Part shown: positions 42,696 through 53,137 of the stretch, one piece after another
Layout of the letters: each line of letters begins with the position of its first letter
How positions within the stretch are numbered: the stretch's first letter is position 1
Assembly: GCF_918698155.1 (NCBI RefSeq)
Contig: NZ_CAKKLX010000004.1
Location: 151,199 to 215,198, forward strand
DNA from: Roseomonas sp. CECT 9278
GTDB lineage: Bacteria; Pseudomonadota; Alphaproteobacteria; Acetobacterales; Acetobacteraceae
Reading direction: 5' to 3'
Length of the DNA: 64,000 bases
The notes under the pieces: model-generated
Seen by the model: only the letters and a program-made list of their open reading frames with translations
Told to the model about the DNA's origin: nothing
Database searches by the model: none
Position numbers and translations under genes: made by a program

Positions 42696-42710
42696 GAACA
42701 TCACCAGAAC
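42696..42710 (+). promoter_or_regulatory. LexA binding site (SOS box), GAAC-N7-GAAC
   Basis: The bases GAAC at 42696-42699 and GAAC at 42707-42710 are exactly seven bases apart. This is the direct-repeat LexA site of alphaproteobacteria (written GTTC-N7-GTTC on the other strand), unlike the CTG-N10-CAG box of E. coli. It stands 28 bases before the uvrA ATG and over the predicted transcription start, in the right position to repress uvrA until DNA damage. It may also act on divergent ssb. Confidence 0.75.
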
Positions 42711-42738
42711 ACCAGCGCGCCCCCGGAGTCTTCCCCCC

Positions 42739-45600
<2,862 letters not shown>

Positions 45601-45729
45601 GCGCCCGCGGCGGCGCGTCGCGGCGAACGGTCCGCGCAGCGCCCCCGCGCCGCATCGCCTGACCCGTGCTGCCGCACGACGCCGACCACCCGCGCCGAAT
45701 CCGCACCGACAAGCCTCCTGCGCGAGCCC

Positions 45730-45839
45730 GGACACCAAATCACAACCAAAAGCTGCGCATCGAACTGCAATAAATTCACTTCATTGATTTTTTTTTGGGC
45801 TCCGCTACATCGAATGCGCACTATTTGGAACGGATCGAC
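45730..45839 (+). promoter_or_regulatory. AT-rich leader of the RTX gene
   Basis: The last 110 bases before the RTX-repeat gene are far richer in A and T than the rest of the window, with a run of nine T at 45788-45796 and the patches AATAAATTCACTTCATTGA and CTATTTGG. This looks like a promoter or leader region of a regulated or horizontally acquired gene. No clear hairpin precedes the T-run, so it is not a recognisable terminator. The exact promoter is not resolved. Confidence 0.45.
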
Positions 45840-48428
45840 ATGACCATCGGCGCCAACGGCCAGAACGGACAGGACGCCAGCGCATCACCAGGCACGGGCG
45901 GCGCCGGTGGCGCTCCCGGGGCAGGCACCGGCGCAGGCGGCGCGGGCGGGCTTGGCGGCCAGGGCGTTGGCGGCACCGTCGGACAAGGCGCGCCCGGTGA
46001 ATCCATAGGCGTCTATCGTGGCATCGGCGGCCTTTCGCTCGAAGGCGGCGACGCCGACAGCGGCGGCTCGGGCGGCTACGCGAGCGACAGTGCCATGACC
46101 GGCGGCGGCGGCGGCGGCGCGGGCGGCGCCGGTGTCGTCGTGGCCGCCACGGCGACCCTCACCACCGACCAGACCGGCGGCAATGGCGGGGATGGCGGCG
46201 ACGGCGCCGGCACGTCAGGCCAGTTCTCCGGTGGTGGTGGCGGCGGGGGCGGCGGCTCCGCGGTGCGGCTGGACGCCACCGAGCTCACCAACAGCGCCAC
46301 GCTGCTCGGCGGCACTGGCGGCAATGGCGGGGTCGGCAGCGGCACGGACTTCAGTCTCGTCTTCGATACCGGCCGGGGCGGCGTGGGCGGCCACGGCATC
46401 CACGTGACCGCCACCGGCGGCGCGACCATCACGAATTCGGGCAGCATCACCGGTGGCGCGGGCGGCCAGCGCGGCGACTTCGGCGCCTTTGCCCTGGGCG
46501 GGTCGGGCATCCTGGGTTTCGACCTGACGATCCTCAATACCGGCACCATCGCCGGCGGCCTGACCAACGGCGTGCGCGCCGACGCGATCACGCTGCTTTC
46601 CGGCACCAACACCGTCGCGCTTGAAGCGGGCGCCGTCTTCACCGGCAATGTCGTGGCCGATGGGCTGGCCTCGACCGACGACACGCTGCGGCTGACCGGC
46701 GGCGCCGCCGGCAGCTTCGCGATCGGCTCGGTGGGCGCCGGCCAGCAGTTCCGCTTCTTCGACATCCTCGACATGGCGGGCTCCGACACCTGGACGCTGA
46801 CCGGCACCGCCGCGCAGGACATCGCCGTCAGCATCACCGGCACCGGCACGCTGCTCGCGAGCGGCGGCGCCGCGCTCGATGACGCCAGCGCGCTCACCCT
46901 CCAGGCCGGCACCTTCGCGATCGACGCGAACGAGACCATCGGCACGCTGGAGGGCACCGCCGGGTCGCTCGACCTGCGCGGCTTCACCCTGACGGTGACC
47001 GGCCGGACGCTCGATGCCAGCGCGCTGACCGTCACCAGCAGCGGCACCTTCACGACCAGCGCCACGGCCGGCACCGTCTTCAGGGGCACCGCCACCGCCG
47101 ATTCGATGGTCGGCTTCACCGGCGCCGACTTCATGAACGGCAACGACGGCGCGGACACGCTCAGGGGCGACGCTGGCGCGGATGCCCTGAACGGCGGCGA
47201 GGGCGACGACCGGATCGATGGCGGCGTGGGCGCCGATACGATGAACGGCGGCGCCGGCAGCGACGTCTATATCGTCGACGACGCCGGCGACCGCGTGATC
47301 GAAGGCAGCGCCGGCGGCAGCGACGTGGTGGAGGCCTCGGTCACCTATGCGCTGACGTCCGGTGTCGAAGTCCTGCTGCTCACGGGCATGGACGCGATCG
47401 GCGGCACCGGCAACAACGAAGCGAACCTCATCACCGGCAATGGCGTGGCGAACCTGCTCTCGGGCATGGGCGACAACGACCGGCTCGACGGCGGCAACGG
47501 CAACGACACGCTGATCGGCGGCAGCGGCGCCGACACGCTGGTCGGCGGCAGCGGCGACGACCTGTTCATCATCACCGATGGCGACGACCGGCTGACCGAG
47601 GACAGCGGCGGCGGCACGGATGTCGTGCAGTCGTCGGTCAGCTACACCCTGGGGGCCAACCTGGAGGTCCTCGTGCTGACCGGCAGCGCGGTCGGGGGCA
47701 GCGGCAACACGCTCGACAACACCATCTACGGCAATGCCGGGCGGAACGGCCTCAACGGCGATGCCGGCGACGACATCCTGATCGGCGGCGGCGGCGCGGA
47801 CTCGCTGTTCGGCAGCACCGGCGACGACATCTACGCCGTCGGCGCGGGCGACGCCGTATTTGAAAGCAGCGGCGGGGGCAACGACCTGGTGCGCGCGACG
47901 GTCACGCATACCATGGCGGCCAATGTCGAAAGGCTGCTGCTGGTGGGCGGCAGCGCGATCAACGGCAACGGCAACAACCAGCGCAACGCCATGGACGGGA
48001 ACGTCGGCGCGAACGAGCTGTCCGGCGCCGCCGGCAACGACGTCATCAGGGGCAATGGCGGCGCCGACACGCTCATCGGCGGCGAGGGCGTGGACCTGCT
48101 GGCCGGCGGTGCCGGCGCCGACGTCTTCCGCTTCGACGTCGCGCCCGGCGCCGGCAACTACGACCAGGTGCTCGACTTCTCGATCGCCGAGGACAGGATC
48201 GAGCTCGACCGGTCGGAATTCAGCGCGCTCGCGCTCGGCGCGCTGGCGGCCGGCGCCTTCGCCACCGGCGCCCGCGCCACCCAGGCCGATGACCGAGTGC
48301 TCTATGACGCGACCACCGGCTGGCTGCGCTACGATGCCGATGGCCTCGGTGGCGGCGGCGCCTCGCTGGTCGCGAGGTTCGACGCCGGCCTCGCGCTCAC
48401 CGCCGCGCAGTTCAGCATCATCGCCTGA
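45840..48428 (+). CDS. Gly-rich RTX-repeat calcium-binding protein, probably type I secreted
   Basis: An 862-residue acidic, Gly-rich protein without a signal peptide. Residues about 1-220 are repetitive GG and GGG-containing sequence (GTGGAGGAPGAGTGAGG, GGGGGGAGGAGV), then a beta-helix-like middle part. From about residue 430 to 760 it has three blocks of RTX nonapeptides of the GGxGxD kind (GGEGDDRIDGGVGADTM, GGNGNDTLIGGSGADTL, GGEGVDLLAGGAGADVF). The last 100 residues (DQVLDFSIAEDRIELDR onward) resemble C-terminal hemolysin-type secretion regions. Calcium-dependent folding outside the cell is expected. No T1SS genes are nearby. The TTG at 45795 is a weaker start. Confidence 0.82.
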   Translation: MTIGANGQNGQDASASPGTGGAGGAPGAGTGAGGAGGLGGQGVGGTVGQGAPGESIGVYRGIGGLSLEGGDADSGGSGGYASDSAMTGGGGGGAGGAGVVVAATATLTTDQTGGNGGDGGDGAGTSGQFSGGGGGGGGGSAVRLDATELTNSATLLGGTGGNGGVGSGTDFSLVFDTGRGGVGGHGIHVTATGGATITNSGSITGGAGGQRGDFGAFALGGSGILGFDLTILNTGTIAGGLTNGVRADAITLLSGTNTVALEAGAVFTGNVVADGLASTDDTLRLTGGAAGSFAIGSVGAGQQFRFFDILDMAGSDTWTLTGTAAQDIAVSITGTGTLLASGGAALDDASALTLQAGTFAIDANETIGTLEGTAGSLDLRGFTLTVTGRTLDASALTVTSSGTFTTSATAGTVFRGTATADSMVGFTGADFMNGNDGADTLRGDAGADALNGGEGDDRIDGGVGADTMNGGAGSDVYIVDDAGDRVIEGSAGGSDVVEASVTYALTSGVEVLLLTGMDAIGGTGNNEANLITGNGVANLLSGMGDNDRLDGGNGNDTLIGGSGADTLVGGSGDDLFIITDGDDRLTEDSGGGTDVVQSSVSYTLGANLEVLVLTGSAVGGSGNTLDNTIYGNAGRNGLNGDAGDDILIGGGGADSLFGSTGDDIYAVGAGDAVFESSGGGNDLVRATVTHTMAANVERLLLVGGSAINGNGNNQRNAMDGNVGANELSGAAGNDVIRGNGGADTLIGGEGVDLLAGGAGADVFRFDVAPGAGNYDQVLDFSIAEDRIELDRSEFSALALGALAAGAFATGARATQADDRVLYDATTGWLRYDADGLGGGGASLVARFDAGLALTAAQFSIIA

Positions 48429-48436
48429 AGCTGCGG

Positions 48437-48466
48437 CCGGCCGCCCCCATGCGCGGGGCCGGCCGG
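48437..48466. terminator. Possible bidirectional hairpin between convergent genes
   Basis: Arms CCGGCC plus CCCC (48437-48448) and GGGG plus GGCCGG (48455-48466) can form a 10-bp interrupted stem with a six-base loop. It lies nine bases after the RTX stop and before the convergent membrane-protein gene. There is no T-run, so its strength as an intrinsic terminator is uncertain. Confidence 0.4.
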
Positions 48467-48518
48467 CCCACCACGACGACACGCCGGGCGCGCGAGGCCA
48501 GCGCCCGGCACCGCCGGG

Positions 48519-49322
48519 TCAGGCCGCGCCGGTCACGGGCGTCCGGCGCGCCGCCTCGATCGCCGCGCGTTCCTGCGCGGTCAGCACCACGAAGCGCAGT
48601 TTCTCATCGAGCGGAAAGGCCGATCCGCCGGCCGGGTCGCGCAGCGCCAGCACCAGGCCCCGCCCCTCATCCAGCACGAACGGCTTGTCGGATTTGCGCA
48701 CCGGCCATTCGAAGACCTCGCCGCGCTCATCCTCGACCACCCAGCTCGGCCCCTCGCCCCAGCCGCGGAAGCGGACCGGCGCGGCGACCAGCGGGCGCTG
48801 CGCCAGCGCCTTCACGTCGCCGCCCTTCGCCTGGCCCTTCCAGGCCGCGATCAGCAGCCCGCCGATCAGCACAACCGCGAAGGCCAGGCCGCCGAGCGCC
48901 GTGCCGACACGGTTCCACAGCCGGTCCAGCCCGAGATCCGTCGTCACCAGACCGGCCCGCGCCGGGTCCGCCATCGGCACCGCCGACCACGACCCCATAT
49001 GCGGTTCGACGAACATGTAGGTGACCTTGCGCGTCCGCGCGCCGTCCTTGTCGCGCCAGGCGATGGTCAGGTCGCAGGTCTGGAACAGGAACAGCCGCGA
49101 TCGGCAGCGGCCCTCGGCGATCCGCGCGGCCGGCGCCGGCCGGGCGGCGTCCCGCACCGCAAAGTCGTCGCGGATGGCGGGGCAGATCTCGATCGCCAGC
49201 AGCGCGATGAAGCCGCCGAACAGCACCGTGCCGACCAGCGCCAGCAGCCAGCCACCAACGGCGCCACGCCCGGGCCTGAGCACGAAGGGGCGGCGTGGAA
49301 ACGCCTCGAGCAGCGGCCTCAT
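48519..49322 (-). CDS. Two-helix membrane protein, DUF3592-like, unknown function
   Basis: A 267-residue protein with two hydrophobic helices, about residues 22-45 (GGWLLALVGTVLFGGFIALL) and 142-165 (GGLAFAVVLIGGLLIAAW), and a 100-residue extracytoplasmic loop between them with Cys residues in GRCRSRLFLFQTCDLTIAW. The C-terminal 100 residues should be cytoplasmic and contain a small beta domain. The layout resembles DUF3592 membrane proteins, whose role is unknown. GGGAG stands eight bases upstream of the ATG. The gene is convergent with the RTX gene and 140 bases from the glycosyltransferase-like gene. Confidence 0.7.
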   Translation of the reverse strand: MRPLLEAFPRRPFVLRPGRGAVGGWLLALVGTVLFGGFIALLAIEICPAIRDDFAVRDAARPAPAARIAEGRCRSRLFLFQTCDLTIAWRDKDGARTRKVTYMFVEPHMGSWSAVPMADPARAGLVTTDLGLDRLWNRVGTALGGLAFAVVLIGGLLIAAWKGQAKGGDVKALAQRPLVAAPVRFRGWGEGPSWVVEDERGEVFEWPVRKSDKPFVLDEGRGLVLALRDPAGGSAFPLDEKLRFVVLTAQERAAIEAARRTPVTGAA

Positions 49323-49462
49323 GCGGGATCTCCCATCTGGCGGTCACGGTGGAGCGCCTTGGCGGTGCGGCGCGCGTCATCTGGTGCCACGGCCCGGCAA
49401 TCGCCTCCCCGAAGCGGTTCACAGGGCGCCGCCGCAGGGCCGGCGAGAGGCGGGGCCGTGCG

Positions 49463-50590
49463 CTACGGGCCGGTCGAGCGCTCGAACTCGCTGCGCCGCA
49501 CCAGGTCGCGGCGCACCGCGCGGATCGTGCTGCGGCCGGCATGGCGCGCCAGGTAGGGTGCCGGCACCTGCCGGCGGTCCAGCAGCAGGTGCCACAGCGC
49601 GCGGATCTCCGCCTCGCTGGCCAGGCGGTCGGGATCGTCGCGCTCGGCATCCATCGTCGCGATGGTGGTCTCCAGTTCCTCCTGGCGGAAGCGCGCATGC
49701 ATGTTGAAGGCCCGTTGCGCGATGTGCTGCACCGTCGCCTGGGCCAGCGGGCCGAAGCGGAACAGCTCCGCCTCGGCCCAGCTCAGGCCCTCGAACCCCA
49801 GCTTGCGGAAGATCGCCGGCGAGAAGTGCTGCCCCTCCTGCCCGATATAACGCCCGAAGCAGACATCGGTGCCGATCCGCGCCAGGCCCAGCTCGGCGCA
49901 GGCGAGCTCGTTCGCGGCATCCTGCGTCACGGCGTCGCGCGCCACGCGGCGCGTCCGCCAGAGCTCCAGCAGCCGCCGCTTGTTGCGCGCGCGATAGTCA
50001 TTGCGGCGGATCTCGTCCCACCAGTCGGGCAGCCAGGCCTGGATGCGCCGCCAGGCCTCGCGCCGCAGCCCGAAGGCCCAATGGTGGCCGAGCTGGCGGA
50101 ACCCGACCTCCGGCCCCGGCGGTCGCTTGCGATGGTCGCCATAGGCGGCGAAATGGCCGACCTGGTCGGCGAAGGGCTCGGTGGCGCGGCGCACCCCCTC
50201 CATCGCCGCGAGGTAGAGCGGCCCGGGCTCGAGGTCGTCCTCGAAGAAATAGCCGACCGGCGCGTCCAAATCCTCGAACACCAGCGCCTGCCCGCGCAGG
50301 ATGTTCTCGGCGATGCCGAGGTTGTGCTCCGCCGCATGCACATGCCCGTCGGGAAAATGCGCGCGGAACACCGCGATGCTGCGGGCGATCAGCGCGGGAT
50401 CGCCGTGGCGGCGGCCCGTGAGCTGGGACACCGCGCCGTCCTGCATCAGATGGACCCGCGCCGGGTCGGGCTTCAGCTGCACCTGAGCGGCCAGGCCGCG
50501 GCACAGCGTCTCCAGGTAGTCCGGCCGATCGAAGGAGAAGATCACGATCGGCACGTCGGTGGTGCCCGTGGGGATCGACTCGATTTTCAT
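49463..50590 (-). CDS. Glycosyltransferase-like protein (GT-A fold)
   Basis: A 375-residue protein with a GT-A-type start (VPIVIFSFDRPDYLETL at about 13-29) and the acidic metal-binding motif YFFEDDLEPGPL at about 115-126. The GT2/GNT-I-like fold transfers a sugar from a nucleotide donor to a glycan or protein; donor and acceptor are unknown. GGAGG is five bases before the ATG. The C-terminal part (about 300-375) is helical with RHAGRSTIRAVRRDLVRRSE, without a recognised motif. No glycan synthesis genes lie next to it, although the squalene/phytoene-type protein is 67 bases upstream. Confidence 0.78.
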   Translation of the reverse strand: MKIESIPTGTTDVPIVIFSFDRPDYLETLCRGLAAQVQLKPDPARVHLMQDGAVSQLTGRRHGDPALIARSIAVFRAHFPDGHVHAAEHNLGIAENILRGQALVFEDLDAPVGYFFEDDLEPGPLYLAAMEGVRRATEPFADQVGHFAAYGDHRKRPPGPEVGFRQLGHHWAFGLRREAWRRIQAWLPDWWDEIRRNDYRARNKRRLLELWRTRRVARDAVTQDAANELACAELGLARIGTDVCFGRYIGQEGQHFSPAIFRKLGFEGLSWAEAELFRFGPLAQATVQHIAQRAFNMHARFRQEELETTIATMDAERDDPDRLASEAEIRALWHLLLDRRQVPAPYLARHAGRSTIRAVRRDLVRRSEFERSTGP

Positions 50591-50657
50591 CCTGGCCTCC
50601 CGGCGGGCGCAGTCTGGGTGGGCGTGCAGGGCCGCGCAAGGCGGGTGCGACGCCGCG

Positions 50658-51470
50658 TCATGGCCGCCCACGCAGCCCGGCCCAGGCCACCGCCAGGCGG
50701 TCCGCCACGCCGCGCCCGCGCGGCGCGACGGTTCCCCCCGCCGCCAGGCGCGCCAGGTCCCGCCGGGCCAGGACCGCCGGCAGGCCGGCCGCGATGGCGC
50801 CGGGCGGCAGGTCGTGCCGCGCGCCGTCCAGCGCGACCAGGCCCTCCGCCGCCATGTCGCGCAGCATGGCCTGTAGCGCGGGCGCGCCCGGCGCCGCCAT
50901 GACCGCGGCGGCCGACAGGCCATGCCGCGCCAGGCGGTCGGCCGGCAACACGCAACGACCCTGCGCCGCATGGACCGCGGTGCTGCGCAGCACGCCCGCC
51001 AGCCCATAGGCGGCGCCGAGGCCGCGCAGCGCCTCGGCCTCGGCCGGCGTCGCGCGCAGCGCCAGCCCGGCCGCCGCGGACCAGCCGCCGGCGGTGCCGC
51101 GCAGCCAGGCCACGAAGGCTTCCTCGGAGGCGATGCCGTCCTCCGCCTCGACCTCCCGCGCATCGACCATGGACAGCAGCGCGTCGGGGTCGAGCATGCC
51201 GGCGACGATCGCTCCATGCAGGGGTGCGGCGACCTCGTGCCGGCGCGGGGGGCGGCCGGCGCGCGCTTCGTCGATCGCGTCGCGCCACCATTGCAGGCGG
51301 ATCAGCGCGGCCATCGGGTTGGTCGTGGCTTCCCGCGCGCGCGCCAGTTCGTGGTTCACGCCGATCAGCACGAAGATCGCCTCGCGCGACGCGGCGGGCG
51401 CGAACAGGGCGCACAGGAAGCGATCGGGGTCGTGCTCGCGCGCGAAGGCGCCGATGGGGGAGAGGGCCAC
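50658..51470 (-). CDS. Squalene/phytoene synthase-fold protein (NDUFAF6-like)
   Basis: A 270-residue alpha-helical protein with the squalene/phytoene synthase fold. The family start is AREHDPDRFLCALFAPA, and NHELARAREATTNPMAALIR carries a weak first aspartate-region equivalent. The usual DxxxD pairs are poorly kept, as in the NDUFAF6 group of complex I assembly proteins, so I would not call it a carotenoid enzyme. The start is uncertain: GTG at 51470 fits the family, while a TTG at 51653 would add four copies of a 10-residue RADPALPARK-type repeat encoded by the 30-bp tandem array. It precedes the glycosyltransferase gene. Confidence 0.72.
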   Translation of the reverse strand: MALSPIGAFAREHDPDRFLCALFAPAASREAIFVLIGVNHELARAREATTNPMAALIRLQWWRDAIDEARAGRPPRRHEVAAPLHGAIVAGMLDPDALLSMVDAREVEAEDGIASEEAFVAWLRGTAGGWSAAAGLALRATPAEAEALRGLGAAYGLAGVLRSTAVHAAQGRCVLPADRLARHGLSAAAVMAAPGAPALQAMLRDMAAEGLVALDGARHDLPPGAIAAGLPAVLARRDLARLAAGGTVAPRGRGVADRLAVAWAGLRGRP

Positions 51471-51500
51471 GGCGGGGATATGCCTCGCGCGCTCGCGCGC

Positions 51501-51620
51501 GGGAAGGGCGGGGTCGGCGCGCTTGCGCGCGGGAAGGGCGGGGTCGGCGCGCTGGCGCGCGGGAAGGGCGGGGTCGGCGCGCTTGCGCGCGGGAAGGGCG
51601 GGGTCGGCGCGCGGGCGCGC
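51501..51620. repeat. 30-bp tandem repeat, four copies
   Basis: Four units of 30 bases at 51501-51530, 51531-51560, 51561-51590 and 51591-51620, starting GGGAAGGGCG and varying only in the last ten bases. Because the unit is divisible by three, read from the minus strand it encodes a 10-residue repeat (RADPALPARK/Q-type) in the frame of the downstream synthase-fold protein. It lies in the 344-base gap before sodB. It may be an N-terminal tail of that protein, or non-coding minisatellite DNA whose length varies. No other feature was seen in the gap. Confidence 0.85.
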
Positions 51621-51814
51621 GGGCCGCCGTGTCGAACGCGCGCGCACGGACAACCGGCGCTCATGCGCTGCCGCGCCGGACGTGCCGGTGAACGCCGGGG
51701 GAAAGCCGAATGCGCCGCGCCGCGAAACCCTTCGCGGTTGACGCCCGTTGCACCCCCGCCTACCTCGACGGGCAGCGCGCCCCGCGCTGCGCCCGATTGA
51801 CCGGAGAGACCCCC

Positions 51815-52456
51815 ATGGCCTTCAGCCTGCCCCCGCTGCCCTACGCCACCGCCGCGCTCGCCGGCAACGGCATGTGCCAGGAGACGCTCGAACTCCATCA
51901 CGGCAAGCACCACAACGCCTATGTCACGGCGCTGAACGGGCTGGTCGAGAGCAAGGGCCTCGCCGGCAAGTCGCTGGAAGCGATCTGCGCCGAGGCCGGC
52001 AAGCAGGGCGCCGACGGCCTGCCCGTGCTGAACCAGGCCGGCCAGCACTACAATCACTGCCTGTTCTGGAACGTGATGGCGCCGGGCGGCTCGCATGGCG
52101 ACAGCGTCCCGGCGGCGCTGGCGGCCAAGATCGACGCCGACCTCGGCGGCCTCGCGGCCTTCAAGGACGCCTTCAAGGCGGCGGGCGCCACGCAGTTCGG
52201 CTCCGGCTGGGCCTGGCTGGTGGTCGGCGCCGACGGCAAGCTGAAGGTGACCAAGACGCCCAACGGCGCCAACCCGATCAGCACCGGCGAAGGCCAGCCG
52301 ATCCTCGGCTGCGACGTGTGGGAACACGCCTACTACCTGGATTTCCGCAATGTCCGCCCGAACTACCTGGCGAACTTCCTGGACAAGCTGGTGAACTGGG
52401 ACGTGGTGGCGGACCTGATGGGCAAGGGCGGCTTCACTGCCGGCCAGTCGGCCTGA
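51815..52456 (+). CDS. sodB: Superoxide dismutase, Fe/Mn family
   Basis: Cytoplasmic superoxide dismutase of 213 residues, converting superoxide to hydrogen peroxide and oxygen. Metal ligands are His28 (ELHHGKHH), His81 (HYNHCLFW), Asp167 and His171 (DVWEHAYY). Gln77 occupies the place typical of Fe-type enzymes, so iron is favoured, but cambialistic use cannot be excluded. GGAGAG stands seven bases upstream of the ATG. It is a monocistronic gene closed by a strong intrinsic terminator at 52474-52505. Confidence 0.97.
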   Translation: MAFSLPPLPYATAALAGNGMCQETLELHHGKHHNAYVTALNGLVESKGLAGKSLEAICAEAGKQGADGLPVLNQAGQHYNHCLFWNVMAPGGSHGDSVPAALAAKIDADLGGLAAFKDAFKAAGATQFGSGWAWLVVGADGKLKVTKTPNGANPISTGEGQPILGCDVWEHAYYLDFRNVRPNYLANFLDKLVNWDVVADLMGKGGFTAGQSA

Positions 52457-52473
52457 CCATCCTCCACGAAGAA

Positions 52474-52505
52474 GGGCGCCGAGGGGAAACCCCGGCGCCC
52501 TTTTT
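52474..52505 (+). terminator. Rho-independent terminator of sodB
   Basis: The stem pairs GGGCGCCG (52474-52481) with CGGCGCCC (52493-52500). Inner GGGG/CCCC bases continue the stem around a short AAA loop, and five T follow at once (52501-52505). It starts 17 bases after the stop codon. This is a textbook intrinsic terminator on the plus strand. Confidence 0.85.
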
Positions 52506-52640
52506 CATGCGCGACCCAGGGATGTCAGATGCCAGCGGTCAGCGAAGCTGACCGAGGCCGCGAAGGCGCCCCGCCGGCAGTGCGGCGAAGCCCACAGCGC
52601 GGAGCGCGCACCCGTAACTGAGCGCGCGGAGCGCACGCGT

Positions 52641-52666
52641 CACGCCGCAGGCGTGCCTTCGGCACG
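52641..52666 (-). terminator. Overlapping alternative hairpins downstream of yajC
   Basis: Two perfect 6-bp hairpins share bases: CACGCC-GCA-GGCGTG at 52641-52655 and CGTGCC-TTC-GGCACG at 52652-52666. They are mutually exclusive. They lie about 30 bases past the yajC stop, in its transcript direction, so could slow or stop transcription, but there is no T-run. The first hairpin has a covarying relative at 32654-32668. Confidence 0.45.
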
Positions 52667-52692
52667 TCACGCCCGAGGGCACGAGAGAAGCC

Positions 52693-53046
52693 TCAGGCCG
52701 GCTTCTCGTCATTGGCCGCCTGCGGGCGGATGACGCTGGTGATGGTCCCGCGCACCAGCATCACGCGCACATTCGGCGCGATCTCGGCCTCGATCTCGTC
52801 GGAGCCTTCCTTGACCTTCGTGATGGTGCCGACGATGCCGCCGGCGGTCACCACGCGGTCGTTGCGCTTGAGCTGCGTCAGCATCTCGCGGTGCTCCTTC
52901 ATCTTCTTCTGCTGCGGGCGGATCAGCAGGAAGTAGAAGACGACGAAGATCAGGATCAGCGGCAGCAGCTGCATGACGATGCCCGCGGCACCGCCGGCGC
53001 CGGCGTCCTGGGCATGGGCGGTCGAGATCCCGAAGGGGGTCCACAT
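52693..53046 (-). CDS. yajC: Preprotein translocase subunit YajC
   Basis: A 117-residue accessory protein of the SecDF translocon. The single membrane helix is at about 23-43 (IVMQLLPLILIFVVFYFLLI), followed by RPQQKKMKEHREMLTQLKRND and GIVGTITKVKEGS, both family marks. ATG 53046 is chosen because it gives a short N-terminus (MWTPFGISTAHAQ) normal for alphaproteobacterial YajC; the upstream TTG at 53115 gives an unlikely basic prefix. SecD/SecF genes normally follow yajC but are not here; after the stop come short hairpins and the sodB terminator. A DUF815 ATPase gene is divergent 91 bases away. Confidence 0.94.
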   Translation of the reverse strand: MWTPFGISTAHAQDAGAGGAAGIVMQLLPLILIFVVFYFLLIRPQQKKMKEHREMLTQLKRNDRVVTAGGIVGTITKVKEGSDEIEAEIAPNVRVMLVRGTITSVIRPQAANDEKPA

Positions 53047-53137
53047 GTGTTCTGTTTCCGTCTTCCGGCGTGAAGGCGCGGAACCTACCCACCCGCCCCT
53101 TCCCGTCAATAGCATCCCGGCCTAAAGCGCGCCTGCC

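Noticed and set aside
45788..45796. Rho-independent terminator at the T9 run
   Set aside because: No stem-loop stands directly before the T-run, and the run is just upstream of a gene start.
51501..51620. CRISPR array
   Set aside because: Units are contiguous and of 30 bases with only minor changes; no spacers.
50658..51653. Carotenoid or hopanoid synthase
   Set aside because: The DxxxD pairs are poorly kept and no carotenoid or hopanoid gene is near; closer to the NDUFAF6-type group.
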